Below are positions 56,147-64,000 of a DNA stretch of 64,000 nucleotides, piece by piece. A program made the position numbers and the translations under genes. Each line of letters begins with the position of its first letter. Position 1 is the stretch's first letter. The notes beneath the pieces were generated by a model. That model made no database searches. It worked only from the letters and a program-made list of their open reading frames with translations, and had not been told where the DNA came from. This DNA is from Pelagimonas sp. (GTDB lineage: Bacteria; Pseudomonadota; Alphaproteobacteria; Rhodobacterales; Rhodobacteraceae), in the NCBI GenBank assembly GCA_025210345.1, contig JAOARX010000027.1:62001-126000 (forward strand), in the 5' to 3' direction.

Positions 56147-56431
56147 ATGGGTTCACTCGTTCTTACTGCCGCAAGTGTCATCACCTTTGCCGCCTTCAGC
56201 GGCTCCGAGGCGCAGGTGCCCCGCGATCTAATGATGGCACAGGCCCAACCGACCATCTCGACCCAAGGGGTGCGCGCGCCGCAGGGGGAATACATGACCA
56301 CACACCAGGGGTGCACCTATCGCAAAACCCAGGCCCCCGGCTATCCGGCGCGCTGGATTTTAGTGGTGAACCCCAAGAACCTGAACATGGCGTCAAATCC
56401 AACCAACGTTAAGTGCCGGGGCATGCTCTAG
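56147..56431 (+). CDS. small secreted protein of unknown function
   Basis: 94 residues from the ATG at 56147, with AGGGAG fifteen bases upstream. A short signal peptide (M-G-S-L-V-L-T-A-A-S-V-I-T-F-A-A-F) is followed by a small mature part with two cysteines (H-Q-G-C-T-Y and V-K-C-R-G-M-L) that could form a disulphide. No family recognised. The 231 bp before it hold no gene I can support. Confidence 0.6.
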   Translation: MGSLVLTAASVITFAAFSGSEAQVPRDLMMAQAQPTISTQGVRAPQGEYMTTHQGCTYRKTQAPGYPARWILVVNPKNLNMASNPTNVKCRGML

Positions 56432-56575
56432 CATCTGACGCTTTGTTTGCTTGGGGCTTCATGCCGATCCTTGCACAGGCCACCGCTGATACAACTAATC
56501 TCTCGTGCTCTCTCGCGATTGGGGGCCCCGGATATGGGGCGCCCTTTTCGTGCCTTTGTATCAGCCATAGTCCCA

Positions 56576-58789
56576 TCAACCATCGACCGGGGTGGTTTCC
56601 GCGGCTGAGACAAGAAAAGCCTCCAGCTGGTGGCGATCAAGCGGCTTGGCGAGGAACTCCAATCCCAGAACATCACAGCGCGCGCGCAGATCCAAATCCC
56701 GAGTCGCGGAAATGATGGCACAGGGCACCGTGCCCAGCTGATCGCTCAGGGCCTGGAAAAGGCCGATCCCCGTGGTGCCGCTTCCCAGTTGATAATCCAA
56801 CATCAACGCGTCGGGTGTGATTTCCAGATCCGCCATAAGCGACAGCGCTTCGGGGGCGTTTTCCGCCTCGATCACATTGGCGCGCCAGGATTCCAACATG
56901 ATGGAAATGGCGCGCCGCATATGCGGGTCGTTTTCCACCAGCAAGACGATCAGCCCCTTGGGCACACTGGTCAAGCCCGCCCGCCCGGCGATGCGCGCCC
57001 CCGCCTTGGGCACCGTCACCTTGAACGCGCTACCCCGTCCCAACTCGGAACACAGCGTCAAAGGATGGCCCAGCCGCGCGCAGGCTCGTTCCACAATCGC
57101 CAACCCAAGTCCCAGCCCTTCGTTTCGACTGGCATTCAAATCAAGCCGTTGAAATTCTTCAAAAATCGCGGTTTGGTCCTCGGCTGCGATTCCGATGCCC
57201 GTATCCCATATTTCGATGCGCACCCCATCCCCGTCCTGTCGCGCGCCCACCAGAACCTTGCCCTGGTGGGTATAGCGGATCGCATTCGCCAATAGGTTTT
57301 GCACAATGCGCCGCAGATAGGCCGGGTCTGTCTTGACGATGGCGGAGGTCTCGACCAGCTTCAATGACAGCCCCTTTTGCGCGGCCAGAACCTCCATCTC
57401 GCCGACGAGGGGTTTGAGGATATCGTTCAAAGCCACGGTGCGGATCGACAATTGCAGCCCGTCCCCATCCAGCTTGGAAATGTCCAGCAGGGCGTCGATG
57501 ATCTGCCCAACGCTGTCCAACGCTGATCCCGCCTTCTCTAACACGCTGCTTTGCATCCCTTTATCCATATTGTCACTCAGAGAGGTGACATAAAGCTTGG
57601 CGGCGGAAAGCGGTTGCAGCAGATCATGGCTTGCGGCGGCGACAAAGCGCGATTTCGACGCATTGGCACGCTCGGCGGCACTGAGCGCATCCTCAAGCTC
57701 AAGCGTGCGTTCGCGCACCCTTTGTTCAAGGATCTCATTCATCTCATACAGCTTGCGCTCGGCTTCGCGTTCGGCGGTCACATCGGTGACAGAAATCACA
57801 AAGCCCCGGTCCGGCATGCCCGCGCAGAAGATCTGCAAAACCCGGCTGCCCCGGCGCAGGATCTCAAACTTGAGCGGGCGGCGCACCCCTTGATTGCGTG
57901 CCCAATCAAGCAGTTCATCACGCGTGGCGCCGCGCGTAAAAATGGTTTCCTCATCCAGCAGGTTGATCAGGCCAGCAAACCGCGCGCCCAGCACGAACCG
58001 GCGCGCAGGCAAGGACAAAAGCGCCCCCATCTTATCGTTCCAGCCGACAAGCTGACGGTTTTCGTCAAAGATGCCAACCCCTTGATTCAGATGGTCTAAT
58101 GTGGCCCGGATCATCCGGGCCTGCGTATCTTTCAGCTTTTCACGCTCGGCCCGCTCAAGCCGGATCAGATCGGTGACATCGGTCTGGACCACTACGGTGC
58201 CCCCATCCGACGTGCGGTGCTCGGACACCTGAAGCCAACGATCATGGCTGATGCGCACATTGAACATCACATGTTTTTCCGCGTGACGTTTCAGCCGACG
58301 CGCCGCCCATTCCCCGGGGCCTTGACCCTCGGGCAGAGCCAGGTGTTCAGACCGGCTGACCCGTTCTACATAACCCGCAAAGGGCAGGCCCGGCGCCAGC
58401 TCTTGTGCGGTGTCCGGAAAAGCGCGGCAAAAGCGCGAATTGCACATGATCAAAACATCGCGCGCATCAAACAGGGCAAAGCCTTCGGACAGGGTTTCGA
58501 TCGCATTGGCCAGATCCCTGCGGGCGCTTTCGGTTTCCTGATTGGCCTGCGCCAGTTGCGCATTCGACGCATGCAGCAGGTCAAGTGTGCGTTCAAGTTC
58601 AAGCGTGCGTTCGCGGACATGCTTTTCCAAAAGCGCGGCGCGTTCAAACTGCGCGTAAGCTGCGCTGGATTGTTCAGCGCCATATTCGACGCGCTGCATC
58701 AGAGCATCCGCGATGCGCAGCAGCTTTTCGTTTTGCCGTTCAAGACTGTCAGCGGGATTGACCAGCGACAGGGCTCCGTCCTGCTTCAT
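56576..58789 (-). CDS. NahK-like hybrid sensor histidine kinase/response regulator
   Basis: 737 residues, cytoplasmic. N-terminal coiled coil (about 35-95), two PAS domains with the short-PAS_7 pattern (L-S-E-G-F-A-L-F-D; L-N-Q-G-V-G-I-F-D), second coiled coil, HisKA with A-S-H-D-L-L-Q-P-L-S-A, HATPase (D-T-G-I-G-I; G-L-G-L-G-L-A-I) and a C-terminal receiver with phosphorylatable Asp in L-M-L-D-Y-Q-L-G. This matches the NahK/ErcS group. It overlaps the upstream FIST-domain gene by ATGA, the NosP-NahK arrangement in which NosP relays nitric oxide to the kinase. Phosphotransfer targets are not visible here. Confidence 0.85.
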   Translation of the reverse strand: MKQDGALSLVNPADSLERQNEKLLRIADALMQRVEYGAEQSSAAYAQFERAALLEKHVRERTLELERTLDLLHASNAQLAQANQETESARRDLANAIETLSEGFALFDARDVLIMCNSRFCRAFPDTAQELAPGLPFAGYVERVSRSEHLALPEGQGPGEWAARRLKRHAEKHVMFNVRISHDRWLQVSEHRTSDGGTVVVQTDVTDLIRLERAEREKLKDTQARMIRATLDHLNQGVGIFDENRQLVGWNDKMGALLSLPARRFVLGARFAGLINLLDEETIFTRGATRDELLDWARNQGVRRPLKFEILRRGSRVLQIFCAGMPDRGFVISVTDVTAEREAERKLYEMNEILEQRVRERTLELEDALSAAERANASKSRFVAAASHDLLQPLSAAKLYVTSLSDNMDKGMQSSVLEKAGSALDSVGQIIDALLDISKLDGDGLQLSIRTVALNDILKPLVGEMEVLAAQKGLSLKLVETSAIVKTDPAYLRRIVQNLLANAIRYTHQGKVLVGARQDGDGVRIEIWDTGIGIAAEDQTAIFEEFQRLDLNASRNEGLGLGLAIVERACARLGHPLTLCSELGRGSAFKVTVPKAGARIAGRAGLTSVPKGLIVLLVENDPHMRRAISIMLESWRANVIEAENAPEALSLMADLEITPDALMLDYQLGSGTTGIGLFQALSDQLGTVPCAIISATRDLDLRARCDVLGLEFLAKPLDRHQLEAFLVSAAETTPVDG

Positions 58790-60039
58790 TCCGGTATCTC
58801 TCCGTCCAGGCGAACCGGCGGCACTGGCGGATAAATCGCTACTCCGGTCAGGGTCTGGTTCACATGCAGGCTGCCGATTTGTTCGCCATAGGTGGAAAAG
58901 CCAACCACCCCGTGATTTTGCAAGACCTGCGACACCTCACCCACCTTTTGCACCTGTTCGACGTCGATACGCCGCAACATGCAATCGCACCCCAGGATGT
59001 GATCGGGCGGGGCATCCAGGCTCAGGGCATTCAGACCGCGTTCGAGATGATCGGCGACCTCTTCGTGATCCGCAAGGGTCAGGACCATGCCTTCATCAAT
59101 GGCTGAGAAAAACGCCAGATCCCCGTTTTCGGACGCGCGCTGAATGGCGCGGACGTGATGGCTATTGCCCAGCCTCACCACAACGGGATGAGAGGCAAAG
59201 GTAAAGGGATTCAACTGATTGGGATCCATGCCCAACAATCTTGCATATTCCTGCGCGGCCGGTTCTGCGTTGATCTCATGGACGATCCGTGTCCGGGGGG
59301 TGGCGCGGGTGACGACCATGCGGCGCGCTGTCGGCAAAAGGTTGTCCAAGCTGAACACCTTGACCGGACAATGCGACCGCACAAGCGCCACAAGGGCCGC
59401 ATTTTGCAAAATCTCGTCTCCGTCCGAGATATGCGTCGCCCTGAAATCCATGCCATCCCCGGCGGATCCGCCAAATAGGGGCATCGGCCCCAAACCGGAT
59501 GATAAGACCCCTGTCAGATGCTCTTCGCGCATCGACAGCCCGTCCACCAAGAGAAAGCTGAACTCAGAGGCCATGTCAGGCGCTGCGCGGTTCAACTGCA
59601 TCCGGCGCAAGATCAAGTCATTGATGATGTCATCGTCATGCACCTGCGTCAGATCGGGGATCTTGCAGATTTCAACCGCGAACAGCGCAGAGGGAAAGCC
59701 CACTGCAATGATCTGCCCCTCTTCATAGCCCCGTTGCCCCAGCTCACCCGCAGTGGTGCAGGCCATGATCTTGGCCGCAGGAAACTGTGCCCGCGCGGCG
59801 CGAACCAGCCCGGGAAAATCCGCGCGGGGGGATGCGAAAAGGCACAACAGCGACAGCGGATCGCTGCCCAGTTGCTGTGCCAGGGCCGGAACCGGGTCTG
59901 TGACTGCGCTCTCCACCTGCGCAATCCGCAACGCGGTCTGACCGTTTTCTCGGACTGATCCCTCCCGTGCAGAGCCTTGTGACGCTCCGTCCATCATCAA
60001 TCCATCCATTTGGAAACCAAACTCTATGGGTTCGCGCAT
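58786..60039 (-). CDS. NosP-like FIST domain haem sensor protein
   Basis: 417 residues with FIST_N (about 45-245) and FIST_C (about 250-400) domains: G-C-T-T-A-G-E or related C-T-T-A-G-E-L near 94-100, L-V-D-G-L-S motif, G-G-S-A-G-D-G and a C-terminal G-F-S-T-Y-G-E-Q strand. FIST proteins encoded next to NahK-type kinases are NosP, which binds haem and nitric oxide and changes kinase activity. The haem-ligating histidine cannot be fixed by eye. It is the middle gene of a three-gene operon, 16 bp after the response regulator. Confidence 0.82.
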   Translation of the reverse strand: MREPIEFGFQMDGLMMDGASQGSAREGSVRENGQTALRIAQVESAVTDPVPALAQQLGSDPLSLLCLFASPRADFPGLVRAARAQFPAAKIMACTTAGELGQRGYEEGQIIAVGFPSALFAVEICKIPDLTQVHDDDIINDLILRRMQLNRAAPDMASEFSFLLVDGLSMREEHLTGVLSSGLGPMPLFGGSAGDGMDFRATHISDGDEILQNAALVALVRSHCPVKVFSLDNLLPTARRMVVTRATPRTRIVHEINAEPAAQEYARLLGMDPNQLNPFTFASHPVVVRLGNSHHVRAIQRASENGDLAFFSAIDEGMVLTLADHEEVADHLERGLNALSLDAPPDHILGCDCMLRRIDVEQVQKVGEVSQVLQNHGVVGFSTYGEQIGSLHVNQTLTGVAIYPPVPPVRLDGEIPE

Positions 60040-60055
60040 GCGCTTGGCAAGCGTC

Positions 60056-60739
60056 TTACGTCACGCCGACCGCGCCATTTTGCGTCGCGCCAAACCGCGC
60101 CTCCTGGGCGACCAGCACCGCCTGTGTCCGGCTTTGCACCCCAAGCTTGCGCATGATCGCCGTGACATGGGCCTTGACGGTGGTTTCCGCGATCGACAGG
60201 TCATAGGCGATCTGTTTGTTCAGCTTGCCCTCGCAGATCAGCCCCAGAATGCGCGCTTGCTGATTGGTCAGGGTTGCCAGCCGCGTCAGCGCATCCTGCG
60301 CCTCTCCGCCGCTGTCGCCCAGCGGGTCAATATAGCCTTCGGGCACAAAGACCTGGCCCGCCTGAACCGCCTCGTATGCCCGTCGAAAGACCGAGCGCTG
60401 TGAATGCTTGGGCACGAACCCCTTGGCGCCCGCCTTGATTGCATAGGAAATCATGCTGTTTTCCGCCATGGACGAGACAATCAGAACCGGGACATCGGGC
60501 GCCGCATTGCGCAGACGTACAAGCCCATCAAGCCCCGTCACATCGGGCAGGTTCAGATCCAGCACGATCATCGTGATCTCCATCCCCTGCGACAGGGTCT
60601 CAAGGGCGGCCTCAAGGCTGCCAGCGGTCAGGATGCGGTCGAAATCGGCAATCGACTGCAAGGTCAAAGACAGCGCGTCACAAAACAAAGGGTGATCGTC
60701 GACCACTAGGGCCATCTGCGCGGTTCCTGACTCGTGCAT
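60056..60739 (-). CDS. LuxR/NarL-family response regulator (ErdR/AgmR-like)
   Basis: 227 residues from the ATG at 60739 (AGGAG ten bases upstream; an alternative ATG lies 24 bp downstream). Receiver with D14-D15 and phosphorylation site D61 (I-V-L-D-L-N-L-P-D), and a C-terminal LuxR helix-turn-helix (L-N-K-Q-I-A-Y-D-L-S-I-A-E-T-T-V-K-A-H). It is of the ErdR/AgmR type that works with NahK/ErcS-like kinases in other bacteria. First gene of the operon, so it is the likely output of the downstream NosP-NahK pair. Confidence 0.88.
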   Translation of the reverse strand: MHESGTAQMALVVDDHPLFCDALSLTLQSIADFDRILTAGSLEAALETLSQGMEITMIVLDLNLPDVTGLDGLVRLRNAAPDVPVLIVSSMAENSMISYAIKAGAKGFVPKHSQRSVFRRAYEAVQAGQVFVPEGYIDPLGDSGGEAQDALTRLATLTNQQARILGLICEGKLNKQIAYDLSIAETTVKAHVTAIMRKLGVQSRTQAVLVAQEARFGATQNGAVGVT

Positions 60740-60777
60740 ATGTTGGGTTCTCCTCTTACGCATAGTCTAACCCCGCC

Positions 60778-60793
60778 GTGACACGAAGGTCAC
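60778..60793. promoter_or_regulatory. GTGAC-N6-GTCAC palindrome upstream of the NosP operon
   Basis: An exact inverted repeat 39 bp before the response regulator start. Suitable as an operator, perhaps for autoregulation. No known box matched with certainty. Confidence 0.4.
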
Positions 60794-60816
60794 TTAGCCA
60801 AAGGTCTTATGGGACC

Positions 60817-60841
60817 AAAAAGGGCGGAGAAATCTCCGCCC
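60817..60841 (-). terminator. rho-independent terminator of the yejA-like gene
   Basis: Minus-strand stem GGGCGGAGATTTCTCCGCCC followed by TTTTT, 46 bp after the stop codon. Confidence 0.85.
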
Positions 60842-60886
60842 CTTCCATCATACAGCCTGCATGACACATTGTGTCAAAGCGTCAGA

Positions 60887-62704
60887 TCAGTCTTCCTGCC
60901 AATACCAGACGTCCGGCTGCCAGCCGATCCAATCCCCGTAAATCGGCAGGTTTTCCGGGTACTTAAGCTGTTTTGCATGGGCGATCCGCCCCTTGTTGAA
61001 CTGGTAAAACGGAATGACATAGCGCCCGGATGTCAGCACGCGGTCCAGCGCACGGGCGGCCGCAATGAAATCATCCCGGCTTTCCGAGTTGACGAGCTTG
61101 TTGATCATGTCTTCGGCCGCGGGGGAATTCATCCCCATCCAGTTGCGGGTTCCGGGTTTGGTCACCCCCTCAGAGCCCCAATAGCCCATCTGCTCATTGC
61201 CGGGGCTCAGCGACATGCCGCGCCGATAGGGGGTCATGTCGAAATCATACGTATCGGTGCGCGCCTTATACTGGGCTTTGTCGATCTGGGTGATGGTCAC
61301 GTCTATGCCCATGCGCTCCAGCGCGGATTTGTACAGCTGCGCAATGGATTCCTGTTCATTTGCGCCGGTTTTCAGCAGCAGCTCAAAGGCAAACGGCCTG
61401 CCGTTTGCATCTTTCATCACCCCGTCCTGCACGCTCCAGCCCGCCTGTTCCATCAGGTCCAGCGCTTTGGCAAGGTTCTTGCGGTTGCGTTCCGAGCCGT
61501 CAGAGACGGGCAGGGCATAACCCTGGATCGCGCCGGGCAACAGCGTGTCGGCATGGGGTTGCAAAAACTCCAACACGCGCCCCTTCGCCGGGCCTGCCTG
61601 CATGCCCAGAACCGAGTTCGAAAAATACGAGGTGATCCGCGATTGCTGCGAGCCGGTCATGGCTTCATTGATGAACTCAAAATTGAAGGCGTGGATCATC
61701 GCATCGCGCACGCGCCAGTCCTGAAAGATCGGTTTGCGCGTGTTCATGACAAAACCGGTGATGCCGGTGGGGCGTTCATGCGGGATTTCCGATTTCACCA
61801 CATCCCCGGCCTGAACCGAGGGGAAATCATACTGCGTGGCCCATTTTTCGGCGTTGAACTCACGATTGGAATTCAGGACACCGGCCTTGAAGGCCTCGAA
61901 CTGGGCGGTGGCATCGCCAAAAAACTCAAGCCGGATTTCATCCAGCAGATTGGTCCCCCGGCGAAACGGCAGATCTTTGCCCCAGTAATCGGGATTGCGG
62001 GTCAGGGTCACATGGCGGCCCGCGTCGAAATCAGTGATGACATAGGGCGCCGAGCTGATCGGGACGGTGTCCAGCCCGGATTTGGTGAAATCCTTGCCGT
62101 CCCATTGGGCCTTTTGCAAAATCGGACGCATGCCGACGATCAAAGCCAGTTCACGGTCTTGGGTGTTAAAGGTAAAGCGGATCTTGCGATCGCCGGTTTG
62201 CTCCATCTTGGCGATCTTTTTCCACACACCGTGATAGCGCGGATGACCGAGGGTACCGAGGGTCTCATAAGACCACATCACATCCGCGACGGTGACGGGG
62301 CTGCCATCGGAAAACCTGGCCTCGGGGCGCAGGGTGAATTCGGCCCATTCACGGTCGGGCCCGGTCTCGATCGATTCGGCCAGCACACCATATAGCGCGA
62401 AGGGCTCATCCCAATTGCGTCCCATCAGGCTTTCATAGGCCAGAAACCGCAGCTGCCACGGGGTCGATCCTTTCAGGATATGTGGGTTCAAACTGTCGAA
62501 CCCGCCCACCTCGCCGGTGGATATCCGGCCACCTGTCGGAGCATCCGGGTTGGCATAAGGCAGGGAAACAAAATCTGGTGGAAGTTGCGGATCGCCATAC
62601 ATGGCTATGCCATGAGCTGATTCTGCCGTGGCCGCGTTTGCGGCAAAGAACAAGCCAAGACCTGCGGCTGCGCCTTTCAAATTTTGGAAAATATCTAACT
62701 TCAT
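60887..62704 (-). CDS. peptide ABC transporter substrate-binding protein, YejA-like
   Basis: 605 residues. Signal peptide (MKLDIFQNLKG...A-A-N-A-A-T-A) and a family 5 extracellular solute-binding domain: G-G-R-I-S-T-G-E-V-G-G-F-D-S-L-N-P-H at the start, R-P-E-A-R-F-S-D-G-S-P-V-T-A-type segment around 128-140 and F-E-F-I-N-E-A near the hinge. It is closest to YejA, which delivers oligopeptides (and microcin C) to the YejBEF permease. No permease genes flank it, so it is either an orphan or separated from its transporter. Confidence 0.85.
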   Translation of the reverse strand: MKLDIFQNLKGAAAGLGLFFAANAATAESAHGIAMYGDPQLPPDFVSLPYANPDAPTGGRISTGEVGGFDSLNPHILKGSTPWQLRFLAYESLMGRNWDEPFALYGVLAESIETGPDREWAEFTLRPEARFSDGSPVTVADVMWSYETLGTLGHPRYHGVWKKIAKMEQTGDRKIRFTFNTQDRELALIVGMRPILQKAQWDGKDFTKSGLDTVPISSAPYVITDFDAGRHVTLTRNPDYWGKDLPFRRGTNLLDEIRLEFFGDATAQFEAFKAGVLNSNREFNAEKWATQYDFPSVQAGDVVKSEIPHERPTGITGFVMNTRKPIFQDWRVRDAMIHAFNFEFINEAMTGSQQSRITSYFSNSVLGMQAGPAKGRVLEFLQPHADTLLPGAIQGYALPVSDGSERNRKNLAKALDLMEQAGWSVQDGVMKDANGRPFAFELLLKTGANEQESIAQLYKSALERMGIDVTITQIDKAQYKARTDTYDFDMTPYRRGMSLSPGNEQMGYWGSEGVTKPGTRNWMGMNSPAAEDMINKLVNSESRDDFIAAARALDRVLTSGRYVIPFYQFNKGRIAHAKQLKYPENLPIYGDWIGWQPDVWYWQED

Positions 62705-62783
62705 TTCGGCAACAGTCCTTATCTGCCCTTGTTTTCTTGGTTTACAGCGTAGCTAGGCTTTTCAGGCAATTCAAACTTTTAGC

Positions 62784-62812
62784 TTGGACTCGCACGGCTC
62801 ATTGCTTATAAA
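62784..62812 (+). promoter_or_regulatory. promoter of a candidate small RNA
   Basis: -35 TTGGAC (62784-62789), exactly 17 bp, then -10 TATAAA (62807-62812). Predicted start near 62819. It points at a short region that ends with an intrinsic terminator and holds no coding frame. Confidence 0.55.
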
Positions 62813-62818
62813 GAAATC

Positions 62819-62893
62819 ACTGCTCGATAGGTTTCTTGCCTGTATGAAACCTGCCTCAATGACTGAACCCCAGCTTCGGCTGGGGTTTTTTTT
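62819..62893 (+). ncRNA. candidate ~75-nt small RNA with two stem-loops
   Basis: Between a good promoter and a textbook terminator lies about 75 nt with no credible reading frame. A first hairpin pairs AGGTTTC (62829-62835) with GAAACCT (62846-62852) perfectly; a single-stranded stretch follows; the second hairpin is the terminator. This is the layout of a trans-acting bacterial small RNA. Alternatively it is a terminated leader of bdhA. I do not recognise it as a named family. Confidence 0.5.
62868..62893 (+). terminator. strong rho-independent terminator of the candidate sRNA
   Basis: CCCCAGC-TTCG-GCTGGGG with a stable UUCG tetraloop, followed by eight T residues. No gene on the plus strand precedes it within the intergenic region. 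Confidence 0.9.
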
Positions 62894-63005
62894 CTGGGTG
62901 CTGCCCCTTGCGTCGCTGCAGCAGTTTTTTGGCAAAAGATCGCGCAAACACCAAGAAAATAGGGGGGTCGGGGCTATCAATACGCGCTGCAGATTGTATC
63001 TTTCG

Positions 63006-63016
63006 CTGCAAAGCAG
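63006..63016. promoter_or_regulatory. PhaR-type operator upstream of bdhA
   Basis: CTGC-AAA-GCAG matches the CTGC-N3-GCAG element bound by PhaR, the polyhydroxybutyrate regulator of Rhodobacter and Paracoccus. It lies 15 bp before the bdhA start. Related CTGC/GCAG words occur at 62916-62924 and 62987-62992. Confidence 0.5.
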
Positions 63017-63031
63017 CACGAGGAGAGGCCC

Positions 63032-63805
63032 ATGACGCTTCAGGGAAAAACCGCAATCATCACAGGATCGAACTCGGGAATCGGTTTGGGAATCGCCCAC
63101 GAACTGGCCCGTGCGGGCGCGTCAGTGGTCATTAACTCTTTCACCGACCGGGAAGAAGACCATGCCATCGCCAAAGACATCGCGGACACCCATGGCGTGG
63201 ACGCGCGCTATATCAAGGCGGATATGTCCAAGGGCGCCGAATGCCGGGCGCTGATCGCGCAGGCGGGCGGCTGTGACATCCTGGTGAACAATGCAGGCAT
63301 TCAACACGTCGCACCCATCGATGAATTCCCCGAAGACAAATGGGACGCGATCATCGCCATCAACATGAGCTCGGCCTATCACACCACCGCGGCCGCGCTG
63401 CCCATCATGCGTGACCGGGGCTGGGGCAGGGTGGTCAATGTCGCATCGGCGCATGGCCTGACCGCTTCGCCCTATAAATCCGCCTATGTCGCGGCCAAGC
63501 ACGGGGTTGTGGGCATGACCAAAACCGTCGCGCTGGAAACCGCACAAGAGCCGATCACCTGCAACGCCATCTGCCCGGGATACGTTCTGACCCCGCTGGT
63601 CGAAGCGCAGATCCCCGACACCATGCGCGAATACAACATGAGCCGCGAAGACGTGATCAAGAACGTCATGCTGACCCGCCAGCCCTCAAAGGAGTTCGCC
63701 ACGGTCGAACAGTTGGGCGGAACAACCGTCTTCCTATGTTCGGACGCGGCGGCGCAGATCACCGGCACGACCTTGTCGGTCGATGGCGGTTGGACGGCGC
63801 TGTAA
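63032..63805 (+). CDS. bdhA: 3-hydroxybutyrate dehydrogenase
   Basis: 257 residues of the short-chain dehydrogenase family. NAD-binding T-G-S-N-S-G-I-G at 11-18, N-N-A-G at 86-89, catalytic N111, S139, Y152 and K156. The Q-H-V-A-P-I segment and the C-terminal region with P-G-Y-V-L-T-P-L-V are typical of D-3-hydroxybutyrate dehydrogenases, which oxidise 3-hydroxybutyrate to acetoacetate during storage-polymer use. AGGAGAGG precedes the ATG. The patatin-like gene starts 1 bp after its stop, forming an operon. Confidence 0.92.
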   Translation: MTLQGKTAIITGSNSGIGLGIAHELARAGASVVINSFTDREEDHAIAKDIADTHGVDARYIKADMSKGAECRALIAQAGGCDILVNNAGIQHVAPIDEFPEDKWDAIIAINMSSAYHTTAAALPIMRDRGWGRVVNVASAHGLTASPYKSAYVAAKHGVVGMTKTVALETAQEPITCNAICPGYVLTPLVEAQIPDTMREYNMSREDVIKNVMLTRQPSKEFATVEQLGGTTVFLCSDAAAQITGTTLSVDGGWTAL

Positions 63806-63806
63806 G

Positions 63807-64000
63807 ATGGCTCGGGTCAACCTAGCGCTGCAAGGCGGCGGAGCCCATGGCGCCTTTACCTGGGGCGTGCTGGACCGCCTTCTCGAAGAGCCCGAGGTGG
63901 AAATCGCCTCAATCTCGGGCACATCGGCGGGCGCGTTGAACGGCGCGGCGGTCAAATCCGGCATGGTTGCCGGGGGCGCCCAGGGCGCGCGCGACAATCT
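63807..64000 (+). CDS. patatin-like phospholipase/depolymerase, partial (cut by window end)
   Basis: The first 64 codons only. The oxyanion loop G-G-G-A-H-G (residues 10-15) and the nucleophile elbow G-T-S-A-G (about 39-43) mark a patatin-type serine hydrolase. Next to bdhA such genes often encode an intracellular polyhydroxybutyrate depolymerase or a related lipid hydrolase, which would fit 3-hydroxybutyrate supply; the sequence seen does not decide this. Confidence 0.85.
   Translation, partial: MARVNLALQGGGAHGAFTWGVLDRLLEEPEVEIASISGTSAGALNGAAVKSGMVAGGAQGARDN

Noticed and set aside
60809-62395. 528-codon plus-strand frame opposite the yejA-like gene
   Set aside because: Exact antisense of a clear solute-binding protein gene with signal peptide, ribosome site and terminator.

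Overview
The window is 64 kb of GC-rich, densely coding alphaproteobacterial chromosome, most likely from the Rhodobacterales (Roseobacter group). The clues are a circularly permuted two-piece tmRNA with an A-N-D-N-type tag, an edd-eda Entner-Doudoroff operon, an alphaproteobacterial SspB, DUF2852, DUF4169 and RHH_4-type small proteins, a glycerol-type ABC importer with a DUF2160 subunit, and a bdhA-patatin pair at the right edge.

Left part (1-16.3 kb): ordinary core genes. These are RDD and DUF2852 membrane proteins, a flavodoxin-fold oxidoreductase, glnE, edd-eda with a LacI-type operator, a lipoprotein, an RlmI-like rRNA methyltransferase with a PIN protein, an orphan Fe3+-type ABC ATPase, fumC, a PmtA-like methyltransferase, sspB, chrA and an NTF2-fold protein. 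ssrA (tmRNA) follows at about 16.4-16.7 kb on the minus strand.

Middle (17-33 kb): a TetR regulator and a six-gene polyol importer whose two ATPases look functionally unequal. Next come a BlaI/M56-peptidase pair lacking a beta-lactam sensor domain, divergent katG/oxyR, and an operon joining a ferric-reductase-like flavocytochrome to its own two-component system. An inverted repeat typical of metal/oxidant OmpR-type regulators lies upstream of that operon.

Centre (33.2-46.9 kb): the most remarkable locus. A DUF1629/Imm11-like gene precedes a 3108-residue protein that reads, in order, AHH-like nuclease, hydrophobic segment, Hint autoprocessing domain, hydrophobic Gly-rich tract, two large RTX blocks (the second unusually rich in histidine) and a type I secretion tail. 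A type I ABC exporter, its membrane fusion protein and a HlyC-type acyltransferase follow in one run. I read this as an acylated, type-I-secreted polymorphic toxin with its own immunity and export genes.

Right part (47-64 kb): a DUF2218-siderophore-interacting fusion and a DUF4856 (imelysin-like) protein share an upstream TGACT-N5-AGTC motif, suggesting one regulon. A sterol-desaturase-type enzyme follows. A graveyard of truncated fragments (IS5-type transposase, Lhr-type helicase and others) abuts the 3' end of tRNA-Asn. Beyond it lie an MBL hydrolase divergent from an EnvZ-like kinase, a minus-strand operon of LuxR-type response regulator, NosP-like FIST protein and NahK-like hybrid kinase (a nitric-oxide-type signalling module), and a YejA-like peptide-binding protein. 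A probable unannotated ~75-nt small RNA precedes bdhA, which carries a PhaR-type operator; a patatin-like gene is cut by the window end.
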